A stretch of DNA of 64,000 nucleotides from the NCBI RefSeq assembly GCF_002368335.1, contig NZ_AP018288.1:4717787-4781786 (forward strand), given 5' to 3'. A program made the position numbers and the translations under genes. The notes under the pieces are model-generated. The model was not told the DNA's origin and searched no databases. It saw only the letters and a program-made list of their open reading frames with translations. Below are positions 36,348-44,050 of the stretch, piece after piece. The DNA is from Nostoc sp. NIES-4103. Its GTDB lineage: Bacteria; Cyanobacteriota; Cyanobacteriia; Cyanobacteriales; Nostocaceae. Numbering within the stretch: the first letter of the stretch is position 1; each line of letters opens with the position of its first letter.

Positions 36348-37391
36348 TTACTTATTTTGTGGTTGAGTAAGAGATGATGATGTTGGTTGTGATGTAGGCG
36401 TAGGTGTTGATTTTTCTGGAAACCAATCCTTAAACAAATCTGTACCGTCTTTGATTCCTGATATTAAGGCTGCAAATAATGCTAATACACCCATAATCTC
36501 TAATATCCACGCCCATAAAGGTTGTGTCCAAGGTAGTTTGGAAAGAGAAAAATTAGATGTTTGTAAGCCCAATTCTTTTAACCATTCTTCCACCGTTTGA
36601 GGACGCTTTTCTGGTTTTAATTCCATTGCTTTGAGAATGGCTTGATTGACGCGATCGCTTATCGTACCATTCAATTCTTGAGGAGGAGTTAAACGCTGAT
36701 TGTTATCTTGCCGATCAATAGCACTTTGTGGCTGTTTACCTGTTAATAAAAAGTATAAAGTTGCAGCTAGAGAATAAACATCAGTCCAAGGGCCACGCTG
36801 CGCCTGTTGTCTAGCAGAGTTGGAATACAGTTCAATTGGTGTAAATTTGTCAACCCAATTACCGCGACTTGACACCGGATTATCAACGAATTTCCGTGCT
36901 AAGTCAAAGTTGATTAAAACAACTTGATGTGTACCCGCCCGCAGAATAATATTTTCTGGTTTGACATCTCGATGTAAAAATTGTTGTTGATGCACTGCAA
37001 TCAGGGCTTTACCAATTTGCTGTATGTAATTTAGCGCCTCTGATTCTGGGAGAAACCCTCGCGGCGGGACAATCTTAGCTAAATTATCACCTGGAATATA
37101 CTCCATGACCATGCATTTTAAATCACCTTCTTCAAATGTCTCAATGACTTGGACAATATTCAGGTGTTTGCATAGTGCTAGTTTGCGTGATTCATCTGCA
37201 AAACCTGATTTTAAGCGATCGCGTTCTTGGTTACTCAGTTGGTTAAGCAAATCAGGATTTAATGTTTTAATTACAACATCTTTGCCATCCAGATTTGCAG
37301 CCCGATAAGTAATGGCAAAGCGTCCCCGTCCTAACTCTTCTTTAATCTCATACTTATCGCGGTGTAACCTTTGTCCAACTCTCCAAATCAT
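36348..37391 (-). CDS. Kinase-like protein with NFD in place of DFG (possible pseudokinase)
   Basis: This 347-residue protein has a kinase fold (about 14-270) with G-loop LGRGRFAITY, K42 in VVIKTL and HRDVKPEN (140-147). The metal-binding DFG motif reads Asn-Phe-Asp (161-163, LINFDLARKF), so the Asp is lost. A single membrane span (about 290-311) and a short Thr/Ser/Pro tail follow. Loss of the DFG Asp normally abolishes or strongly lowers phosphotransfer, so it may be a pseudokinase or use another metal ligand. It lies 509 bp upstream of, and in line with, the kinase-GUN4 gene. Confidence 0.88.
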   Translation of the reverse strand: MIWRVGQRLHRDKYEIKEELGRGRFAITYRAANLDGKDVVIKTLNPDLLNQLSNQERDRLKSGFADESRKLALCKHLNIVQVIETFEEGDLKCMVMEYIPGDNLAKIVPPRGFLPESEALNYIQQIGKALIAVHQQQFLHRDVKPENIILRAGTHQVVLINFDLARKFVDNPVSSRGNWVDKFTPIELYSNSARQQAQRGPWTDVYSLAATLYFLLTGKQPQSAIDRQDNNQRLTPPQELNGTISDRVNQAILKAMELKPEKRPQTVEEWLKELGLQTSNFSLSKLPWTQPLWAWILEIMGVLALFAALISGIKDGTDLFKDWFPEKSTPTPTSQPTSSSLTQPQNK

Positions 37392-37578
37392 GAATTGATC
37401 ATCTCAAAGACTTGGATTAATTTTTACATATATACTAGTCCTAAATCATCTGTGAAAAACTCTCTTTATTCTCTCTGCGTTCTCTGCGCCTCTGCGGTTC
37501 GTTAAAAGAAAATATTTTTCACAACTCCCGCACGAATTGCTATAGTCATTTACGACAATTCATGAGGCGACATCACCT

Positions 37579-38133
37579 TTGGACAAACTATTAAAAATAT
37601 CTAAATTCATTGATAACTGCACCGAACGCATTGGACGATTGACTAGTTGGCTAGTCCTAGTCATGGTCATACTTGGTGTATGGAATGTTGTCGGGCGATA
37701 TCTGGGGCGAATTAGCGGTAATAACTTCACTTCCAATGCCTACATAGAAGCTCAATGGTATATCTTTGATATAATTTTTTTCTTGGGTGCAGGTTACGCC
37801 CTCAAGCATAATGAACATGTGCGGGTGGATATTTTTTATAGTAATTGGCAGCGCAAACAGAAAGCACTTGCAGATTTGCTAGGAACAGTATTTTTTCTGA
37901 TTCCCTTTTGTATTTTGGTCATAATTTTTTCTTGGGATTCTATCTTAGCTTCCTGGCAAATTCGAGAAGGATCATCTGATCCTGGTGGCTTGCCGCGTTA
38001 CCCAATTAAAGCCATGATTATTGTTGCCTTTGTTTTGCTGATTTTTCAAGGAATTTCTCAAGCGATTAAAAACTTGGCAATTCTTACTGGCAAACTAGAA
38101 CCCCAGGAGGAAAATCATGACGCTGGCTTATGA
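37579..38133 (+). CDS. TRAP transporter small permease (DctQ family)
   Basis: This 184-residue protein with four membrane helices has SWLVLVMVILGVWNVVGRYL, the conserved EAQWYIFDIIFFLGAGYALK and HVRVDIFY, the DctQ landmarks. It pairs with the large permease, whose start overlaps its last 17 bp. A TTG start is used because no in-frame ATG precedes the homologous N-terminus. The gene order DctQ-DctM (plus) and DctP (minus) matches alr3026-alr3027-all3028 of Anabaena PCC 7120, reported as a pyruvate/2-oxoacid importer; substrate by analogy only. Confidence 0.9.
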   Translation: MDKLLKISKFIDNCTERIGRLTSWLVLVMVILGVWNVVGRYLGRISGNNFTSNAYIEAQWYIFDIIFFLGAGYALKHNEHVRVDIFYSNWQRKQKALADLLGTVFFLIPFCILVIIFSWDSILASWQIREGSSDPGGLPRYPIKAMIIVAFVLLIFQGISQAIKNLAILTGKLEPQEENHDAGL

Positions 38134-39454
38134 ATGGCTAGGGCCTTTGATGTTTGCAGGCGCTTTGGTGTTGCTGTCGCTGGGATATCCGGTGGCTTTT
38201 TCGCTGGGTGGAGTAGCGATCGCATTTGGCATACTGGGAATTAGCTTAGGTGTATTTGACCCGATATTCCTCACCGCTATGCCCCAGCGGATTTTTGGCA
38301 TCATGGCGAATTATACCTTATTAGCCATTCCTTATTTCATCTTCATGGGGTCAATGCTAGAAAAATCTGGCATAGCTGAAAGGCTGTTGGAAACAATGGG
38401 GATTTTGTTGGGGCGGTTGCGTGGCGGTTTAGCGTTGGCTGTAGTGTTGGTTGGGGCAATGCTAGCAGCAACCACTGGTGTGGTAGCTGCCACAGTGGTA
38501 GCGATGGGTTTGATTTCCCTACCCATTATGCTGCGCTATGGCTACAACAAAGAATTAGCTACTGGTGTGATTGCGGCTTCGGGAACTTTAGGACAAATTA
38601 TTCCGCCGAGTGTGGTTTTGGTAGTATTGGGGGATCAGTTGGGTGTATCGGTGGGTGATTTATTCATCGGTTCGGTGATTCCCGGTTTGATGATGGCTGG
38701 CGCGTTTGCTTTGCATGTGTTGATTGTGGCATTTTTGAAACCTGATGCCGCACCAGCTTTGCCTGCTGAGGTGCGAGATATTGGCGGGAAAGCTTTAGGA
38801 AAGCGAGTAATTCAGGTGATGCTGCCACCTTTGATATTAATTTTATTAGTATTGGGAAGCATATTTTTTGGTATTGCCACACCAACAGAAGCAGGTGCAG
38901 TGGGTTGTGCAGGTGCGATCGCACTTGCAGCTGCCAACCGTCAACTCACGTTAGAATCTTTACGCCAGGTTTGTGATACCACCTTGCGAGTCAGCAGCAT
39001 GGTGATATTTATATTGTTTGGTTCCACAGCTTTTAGTTTAGTCTTTCGGGGATTGAACGGCGATCGCTTCATGTTAGATGTTCTCTCGAATCTTCCCGGC
39101 GGTCAAGCTGGCTTTTTGTTTGTCAGCATGGCGGTGGTTTTTATCCTGGGGTTTTTCATTGACTTTTTCGAGATTGCTTTTATTGTTGTGCCTTTATTTG
39201 TGCCGGTTGCTCAGACGTTAGGTATAGATTTGGTTTGGTATGGTGTAATCTTGGGAGCAAATTTACAAACTTCTTTTCTGACGCCTCCGTTTGGGTTTGC
39301 GCTGTTTTATCTGCGCGGTGTTGCACCAGCGGAGGTGACAACAGCAGATATTTATCGCGGTGCTGTACCGTTTATTTTGTTGCAACTGTTGGTGCTGGTG
39401 TTGATTATTGTTTTTCCTGGTATTGTTAGTTTTTTGCCTTCTTTGGGAAGCTAG
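38117..39454 (+). CDS. TRAP transporter large permease (DctM family)
   Basis: This 445-residue, roughly twelve-helix permease has LGYPVAFSLGGVAIAFG, ANYTLLAIPYFIFMGSMLEK, LPIMLRYGYNKELATGVIAA, SGTLGQIIPPSVVLVVLGD and a C-terminal LQTSFLTPPFGFALFYLRG, all standard for DctM. It couples Na+ flow to uptake of substrate delivered by the DctP protein. AGGAGG six nt upstream of ATG 38117 supports the start, which overlaps the small-permease gene and implies translational coupling. Confidence 0.94.
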   Translation: MTLAYEWLGPLMFAGALVLLSLGYPVAFSLGGVAIAFGILGISLGVFDPIFLTAMPQRIFGIMANYTLLAIPYFIFMGSMLEKSGIAERLLETMGILLGRLRGGLALAVVLVGAMLAATTGVVAATVVAMGLISLPIMLRYGYNKELATGVIAASGTLGQIIPPSVVLVVLGDQLGVSVGDLFIGSVIPGLMMAGAFALHVLIVAFLKPDAAPALPAEVRDIGGKALGKRVIQVMLPPLILILLVLGSIFFGIATPTEAGAVGCAGAIALAAANRQLTLESLRQVCDTTLRVSSMVIFILFGSTAFSLVFRGLNGDRFMLDVLSNLPGGQAGFLFVSMAVVFILGFFIDFFEIAFIVVPLFVPVAQTLGIDLVWYGVILGANLQTSFLTPPFGFALFYLRGVAPAEVTTADIYRGAVPFILLQLLVLVLIIVFPGIVSFLPSLGS

Positions 39455-39460
39455 TCGAAG

Positions 39461-39697
39461 AGTTAGGAGTTAGGAGTTAGGAGTTATGAGTTAAAGCAAC
39501 CTTCTCAAAGTAGGTAAAGTTATGGTCAACAAATTTCTCTTTAATCTTTTTACTCTGCGTTCTCTGCGTCTGTGCGGTTAAATAAATTATTTCTAAACCA
39601 CAGAAACGCGGAGATCACAGAGAGACAAGCAGAAATTTTATTTTTAAAACTAAATTCCAAACTCTAAACTACTAACTCCTAACTCCTAACTCCTAAC
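39461..39697. repeat. Nested inverted repeats between convergent TRAP genes
   Basis: TTAGGAG tandem units at the left (39461-39487) face CTCCTAA units at the right (39672-39697). Inside, CTCTGCGTCTGTGCGGTT (about 39558-39580) faces AACCACAGAAACGCGGAG. The whole spacer can fold as one long hairpin and may end transcription from both sides. Confidence 0.75.
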
Positions 39698-39700
39698 TTT

Positions 39701-40801
39701 TTACTCCCTTGTCACAAAATTGGCATAACTCAATTCGTTGACGCGGTTCCAAGCGAAAATCTGCTGGCGGAAGGCTTTCCATTGTTCGTAAACTTGTTTG
39801 AAAGCTGCGTCTTTGCTGGCGTTTTCTTCAAATAAATCAAAAGAGATTTTTTGTGCTGCTTGCATAATATCTTGACTGTAAGGAACTAATTGAGTCCCAC
39901 CTGCCAGTAATCGTGTTAATGCTTGCCCATTCAAGTTATCGTATTCATTGAGCATATGCATGTTTGCATCTACTGTCGCTGTCTTGAGGATTGCTTGGTA
40001 TTCTTTGGGTAGGCGTTTCCAGGCGTTGAGGTTGACTAAGACATCTAAAGTTGGGCCTGGTTCCCACCAACCGGGGTAATAATAGAATTTAGCAGCTTTA
40101 TTTAAACCGAGTTTCTCATCATCGTAAGGGCCAACCCACTCAGCAGCATCAATTGCACCTCTATCTAATGCTAAGTACACTTCCCCACCTGGTAATACTT
40201 GCACGTTGACTCCCAAGCGAGACATGACTTCTCCACCTAAACCAGGTATTCGCATTTTCAAGCCTTTAAGGTCAGCAAGAGACTGGATTTCTTTTTTAAA
40301 CCATCCTCCCATTTGTGCGCCAGTACTGCCAGCGGGAAAACTAATCACGTTGAAGTTGGTATAAATTTTGTGTATGGCTTCTAGTCCACCGCCTTGATAA
40401 AGCCAAGCATATTGTTGTTGGGCGTTTAAACCGAAGGGTACAGCAGTGGCAAAAGCTAAAGCCGGACTTTTACCGATGTAATAGTAACTCGATGTGTGAC
40501 CGCATTCAATAGTCCCAGCTTGCACAGCATCCAAAACTTGCAACCCTGGTACTAATTCTCCAGCCGCGAACGGTGTAATCTGGAAACGTCCGTTAGTCAT
40601 TTCGGCTACACGCTTAGCAACTGTTTCTGCACCAATAAAAGTACCTAAAGACTTAGGCCAGCTAGTAGCCATCCGCCAACGAATATTAGGTAGTCCCGTT
40701 TGCACAGTTGGAGATTTAGTAGTTTGGCTACAGGAAGCTAGTGTAGCAGCAGTTGCCGTTGCGATCGCAGCACTATTCAAAACCTCTCGGCGTTTCATCA
40801 T
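39701..40801 (-). CDS. TRAP transporter substrate-binding protein (DctP family), lipoprotein
   Basis: This 366-residue protein starts with a Tat-like leader (RR at 4-5 in MMKRREVLNS) and a lipobox TLASC with C24, so it is exported and probably lipid-anchored. The DctP body has WRMATSWPKSLGTFIGAETV, LQVLDAVQAGTIECGHTSSY and the family lines GLKMRIPGLGGEVMSRLGV, LPGGEVYLALDRGAIDAAEW. The Arg in MRIPG is the usual carboxylate ligand. It resembles 2-oxoacid-binding (TakP-type) members. It converges on the permease genes. Confidence 0.93.
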   Translation of the reverse strand: MMKRREVLNSAAIATATAATLASCSQTTKSPTVQTGLPNIRWRMATSWPKSLGTFIGAETVAKRVAEMTNGRFQITPFAAGELVPGLQVLDAVQAGTIECGHTSSYYYIGKSPALAFATAVPFGLNAQQQYAWLYQGGGLEAIHKIYTNFNVISFPAGSTGAQMGGWFKKEIQSLADLKGLKMRIPGLGGEVMSRLGVNVQVLPGGEVYLALDRGAIDAAEWVGPYDDEKLGLNKAAKFYYYPGWWEPGPTLDVLVNLNAWKRLPKEYQAILKTATVDANMHMLNEYDNLNGQALTRLLAGGTQLVPYSQDIMQAAQKISFDLFEENASKDAAFKQVYEQWKAFRQQIFAWNRVNELSYANFVTRE

Positions 40802-40805
40802 CTTG

Positions 40806-41002
40806 GTAATTCGTAATTCGTAATTCGTAATTCGTAATTAAAAAAGAATACAACCTATGTAACTCTGTGTCTTTGTGGTTAAAAAAAATTACTTAACCAC
40901 AAAGACAAAAGTAAAAATTACCCCCTCATCTCCCTCATCTCCCTCATCCCCCTCATCCCCTTCATCCCCCCCTACTCCCCACTCCCCACTCCCTACTCCC
41001 TA
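40806..41002. repeat. Cluster of short tandem repeats and a hairpin
   Basis: In order: AATTCGT tandem units (40806-40840); an inverted pair TTTGTGGTTAA/TTAACCACAAA (about 40872-40907); CTCATCTCCC units (about 40925-40970); and ACTCCCC units (about 40974-41000). They fill the gap between the DctP and GST genes. Confidence 0.8.
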
Positions 41003-41003
41003 A

Positions 41004-41606
41004 TTAAGGAACATTCATCCCGCGCTGCACTGCTGGACGCTGTTGCACTGTCTCCACCCAGCGTTTAAGATTTGGATGATTATCTAGGGTCAAGCCTTGA
41101 AATTGATAAATTGCCACCCAAGGATAAGTCGCAATATCAGCTATGGAATAGTCACCGCAGATAAATTCATTGTCTGCCAATTGTTTATCTAACACGCCAT
41201 AAATTCGCAGGGTTTCTTTTTCGTAGCGTTCGATAGCGTAGGAAATTTTTTCTGGTGCAAACTTTTTAAAGTGGTTGAGTTGTCCAAACATCGGCCCCAC
41301 TCCCCCCATTTGGAACATCAGCCACTCTAGTACTTGAAAGCGTTGTTTTTGGTCAGTGGGTAGGAGTTTACCTGTTTTTTCTGCTAAGTAAATTAAAATA
41401 GCACCGGATTCAAAAACTGTGATGCCGATTTCTTGGTCAACAATTGCCGGAATTTTGCTGTTAGGGTTGATAGCAATGTATTCTGGTGTGAATTGCTCTT
41501 GTTTGGTAATGTCAATTTTGTGGACATTGTAGGGAAGTTCGACTTCTTCCAACATGATGGAAGCCTTGCGTCCGTTGGGTGTGGTGAAGGTGTAGAGGTC
41601 AATCAT
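41004..41606 (-). CDS. Nu-class (YfcG/YghU-like) glutathione S-transferase
   Basis: From ATG 41606 the protein has 200 residues and aligns by eye with E. coli YfcG: MIDLYTFTTPNGRKASIMLEE, PNSKIPAIVDQE, FESGAILIYLAEKTGKL, WLMFQMGGVGPMFGQLNHF, YAIERYEKETLRIYGVL, and YSIADIATYPWVAIY. Nu-class enzymes have strong disulfide-bond reductase activity with glutathione. The frame stays open upstream to 41855 only because it runs through the 21-bp repeat array, so the longer start is rejected. Confidence 0.92.
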   Translation of the reverse strand: MIDLYTFTTPNGRKASIMLEEVELPYNVHKIDITKQEQFTPEYIAINPNSKIPAIVDQEIGITVFESGAILIYLAEKTGKLLPTDQKQRFQVLEWLMFQMGGVGPMFGQLNHFKKFAPEKISYAIERYEKETLRIYGVLDKQLADNEFICGDYSIADIATYPWVAIYQFQGLTLDNHPNLKRWVETVQQRPAVQRGMNVP

Positions 41607-41664
41607 GTGGTGATACCCTGGAATATTTAGGTTTTCGAGGGTAGTGTAGCTTGAATTGAGGTTC

Positions 41665-41912
41665 AAAGACTCATTCACGAGTATTAAAGATTCTCGCGCG
41701 AGTATTAAAGACTCTCGCGCAAATATCAAAAACTCGTTCACGAGTATTAAAGACTCGTCCGCGAGTATCAAAGACTCTCGCGCGAGTATCAAACATTCGC
41801 CGACGAATATTAAACATTCATCCGTGAATATCAAACATTCACCCGTGAATATCAAACATTCTCGCGTGAATATCCAACATTCGCCCGTGAATATTAAACA
41901 TTCGTGCGCGAG
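41665..41912. repeat. Twelve-unit 21-bp array of covarying mini-hairpins
   Basis: Each unit is a constant ATATTAAA-like spacer plus a 14-nt inverted repeat. Units 1-6 have ACTC...GAGT arms (for example ACTCGTCCGCGAGT); units 7-11 have ATTC...GAAT arms (for example ATTCGCCGACGAAT). The two arms change together, keeping pairing. The array is upstream of the GST gene, so its minus-strand transcript would carry it as a leader. Both strands are open because the period is seven codons. Confidence 0.9.
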
Positions 41913-41924
41913 TTCCCATAACCG

Positions 41925-41944
41925 CCTTAGAATGAATTCTAAGG
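41925..41944. repeat. 8-bp inverted repeat CCTTAGAA/TTCTAAGG
   Basis: A perfect 8-bp stem with the loop TGAA stands 12 bp beyond the hairpin array. It has no T-run on either side. Confidence 0.7.
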
Positions 41945-42182
41945 CTAATAGCTAAACTCAGCTAAAGCTGACTGAGTAATACCAATTTTCTAAAATCCGG
42001 CAACACATTCAAACCCCGAAACCCAGATACAATCTGAATTTCTAAATTGCAAATTGCGAATTAATATTAGTCCACTTTAGTGGAGTTAAGCTATTAGCCA
42101 AGAAATTTATTTATTGGCGGGAGATGGGGCAGGTGCAAAATTTGAGTTAATGGAATTTTAAGAGCGAAATTTTAGCTTTGTT

Positions 42183-43343
42183 CTACTGCCAATGTTCGGG
42201 GCGTTGAAGATTTTCCGGTAGCTCGGTTTTCTCGTCGCCTTGTGCCAATTCAATCTGCTGCTGTTCTAGATTTTCGGCTTTACTCAAGTCTGCCCCTTGC
42301 AGGTTGGCTCCTCTGAGGTCTGACCCTTGCAGGTTGGCTCCTCTGAGGTCTGCCCATTGCAGGTTGGCTTGGCTGAGGTCTGCCCCTTGCAAGTTGACTT
42401 TCCAGAGTTTTGCCCCTTGCAAGTTGGCTTTCCAGAGGTATACCCCTTGTAGGTTGTCATTGCTGAAGCCTGCGTCTTGTAAATTGACTTCACTCAGGTC
42501 TGCCCCTTGCAACTCGGCTTTCCAGAGGTATACCCCTTGCAGGTTGGCTTGGCTGAGGTTTGCCTCTTGCAGGTTGACTTGCCAGACAAATGCCTCTTGC
42601 AACTCGGCTTGGGTGAGGTCTGCCCGTTGCAACTTGGCTTCGTTGAGGAATGCCCCTTGCAAGTTGGCTTTGCTGAGGTCTGCACCCCTGATATCGATAT
42701 TATGTAAATCAAGCCTCTGATTTTCCTGTTCTGTGTCAGTATTGCGCCGTCCAATTACGGTAAGTGCTGCTTGAATATCTGTCTGAAGTTTTCGTTTTTC
42801 CTCTATTTCCTTTGGTTTTTTATAATTCCAACTATTGACTATTATTAATGACTCTGTATTTACTGTATTCTTCTCTGAAAAATCCTTTACAGGCGCATTC
42901 TCACGCACAAAAGCCGTAAGAACTTCCATGATTGTCCAGTGGTCATCTTTGGAATCTTTAGCAATTCGTTCTAACGTATAAATTGCTCCTAATCGCACTT
43001 CAATCTTGTCACTTCCAAGCTGTTCAATAGCCTTTGCAAAGCGTTCTGTAATTTGTTTATCTTGTGCAGCCTCAGCATTTTTCAAAGCAGCAAAAGCACT
43101 TTTATCCATAGCTTCCCAACGCTTCGCCGCATAGTAAGCATTGATAAACACTGCAATGCCACCGAAAATTGTCGCAGTAGTTTTTAAGGCTTCCGTTTCA
43201 TTTTTTAGTAATTCATTTAAGTCTGATATTCGCCAGATAAACCAAGCAACAACAACTGATGAAATAATAAATAATGCAAATACAGTAAATGAAATTATAA
43301 ATATTAACGAATTACGCTGTGTGTCTGTATTATTTTCAGACAT
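42183..43343 (-). CDS. Membrane-anchored pentapeptide-repeat protein
   Basis: This 386-residue protein has a hydrophobic span at about 12-34 and a possible second at about 50-66, then a helical linker (70-220) with AIEQLGSDKIEVRLGAIYTL. A long A(D/N)LxxA-type pentapeptide-repeat solenoid follows (about 215-360), rich in units such as ANLQGADLS. The KIEVRLGAIYTLERIAKDS segment is a common module preceding pentapeptide repeats in cyanobacteria. Such quadrilateral beta-helices have no catalytic site; function is unknown. Open frames on the opposite strand reflect the repeat codons. Confidence 0.9.
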   Translation of the reverse strand: MSENNTDTQRNSLIFIISFTVFALFIISSVVVAWFIWRISDLNELLKNETEALKTTATIFGGIAVFINAYYAAKRWEAMDKSAFAALKNAEAAQDKQITERFAKAIEQLGSDKIEVRLGAIYTLERIAKDSKDDHWTIMEVLTAFVRENAPVKDFSEKNTVNTESLIIVNSWNYKKPKEIEEKRKLQTDIQAALTVIGRRNTDTEQENQRLDLHNIDIRGADLSKANLQGAFLNEAKLQRADLTQAELQEAFVWQVNLQEANLSQANLQGVYLWKAELQGADLSEVNLQDAGFSNDNLQGVYLWKANLQGAKLWKVNLQGADLSQANLQWADLRGANLQGSDLRGANLQGADLSKAENLEQQQIELAQGDEKTELPENLQRPEHWQ

Positions 43344-43421
43344 AACCTTAATCTACCTCATCTCCAGAACTATTACGGAGACTTCGGTAAAAACTATAGC
43401 ATTTTCTCAAACTAGCCACTA

Positions 43422-43537
43422 GGCGACTATAAGTCGCGGCTACACAGGCAAAACCCGCCTGCGCGGGTTAAAAACCTTCGTTTTTCCTAGTCTACCCAGG
43501 CGGACGCGCGTTTGTATAGCTGCGATTTCTAATCGCC
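43422..43537. mobile_element. MITE-like element, ~116 bp, GGCGA...TCGCC ends
   Basis: The left end GGCGACTATAAGTCGCGGC (then TACACA) and the inverted right end (reading GGCGATTAGAAATCGCAGC, then TATACA) match over about 25 bp with a few transitions. The centre holds CCCGCC/GGCGGA and CGCGGG motifs. No ORF. Confidence 0.65.
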
Positions 43538-43628
43538 AGGGCTTCGATATAATCAAGTATGCAAGTACCGCGATCGCGCCCTAAATTCCATCAAATCTTT
43601 GCCGTTTTGGAAATAATTAAAAAATACA

Positions 43629-43718
43629 ATGAAAGCTGATAAATATCCCTTTGCTCAAGAACTAATTACCGACACGGAAGGTAACATCCGTAACGATATT
43701 TATCGCTATTTCCCATAG
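43629..43718 (+). pseudogene. Short ORF, possible remnant of a small antitoxin-like gene
   Basis: A 29-codon frame begins MKADKYPFAQELITDTEGNI and then ends abruptly. The opening resembles the N-terminus of small cyanobacterial proteins of the 'KYPFAxxLITxxEG' type that I associate with antitoxin-like families, so this may be a broken copy. It could equally be chance. Confidence 0.25.
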
Positions 43719-44050
43719 GTTGCGATCGCTAACTCTTCAAGCGTGATCGCTATTTAATATCATGTTTTTAAAACTCAAAAAACTTGCTGTTAATTTTGGC
43801 ACAAGCATTAAACAGTTGTCCTGAAGCAATGTATCCCTCCAAAAGGGACAAAGCTTTAACCTACTGGTTTAACAGCCTGCCTAATTTCCAACCTTGCAGG
43901 GATTTACTAAAGTCCCCGCAATTGTGACGATTAAGCTAGAATTGTTAAAGGTTCTTTACAGAATTTGCCGATCGCCCACAATTCTGTTAAAAATGCCTAG
44001 CACACAAATGTAAATCTGAAAACCCCCTCTAAAGTTCACCAAAAGCCTCT
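43719..44050. other. Leader region of typA
   Basis: 332 bp without an ORF. It contains two GCGATCGC-like sites near the left end and a TCCCTCCAAAAGGGA small inverted repeat (about 43833-43848). The typA promoter should lie here. Confidence 0.4.

Noticed and set aside
41607..41855. N-terminal extension of the GST frame
   Set aside because: The extra 83 residues are translated from the repeat array; homology begins exactly at MIDLYTFTTPNG.
41665..41912. CRISPR array
   Set aside because: Units are contiguous 21-bp repeats without unique spacers, and no cas gene is nearby.
41656..41955. 99-codon plus-strand frame of SIKDSRA-type heptapeptides
   Set aside because: It is the 21-bp hairpin array read in one of several open frames; the period of seven codons keeps frames open. 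Kept as a repeat.
42304..42720. 138-codon plus-strand frame
   Set aside because: Antisense of the pentapeptide repeats; regular repeat codons keep the opposite strand open.
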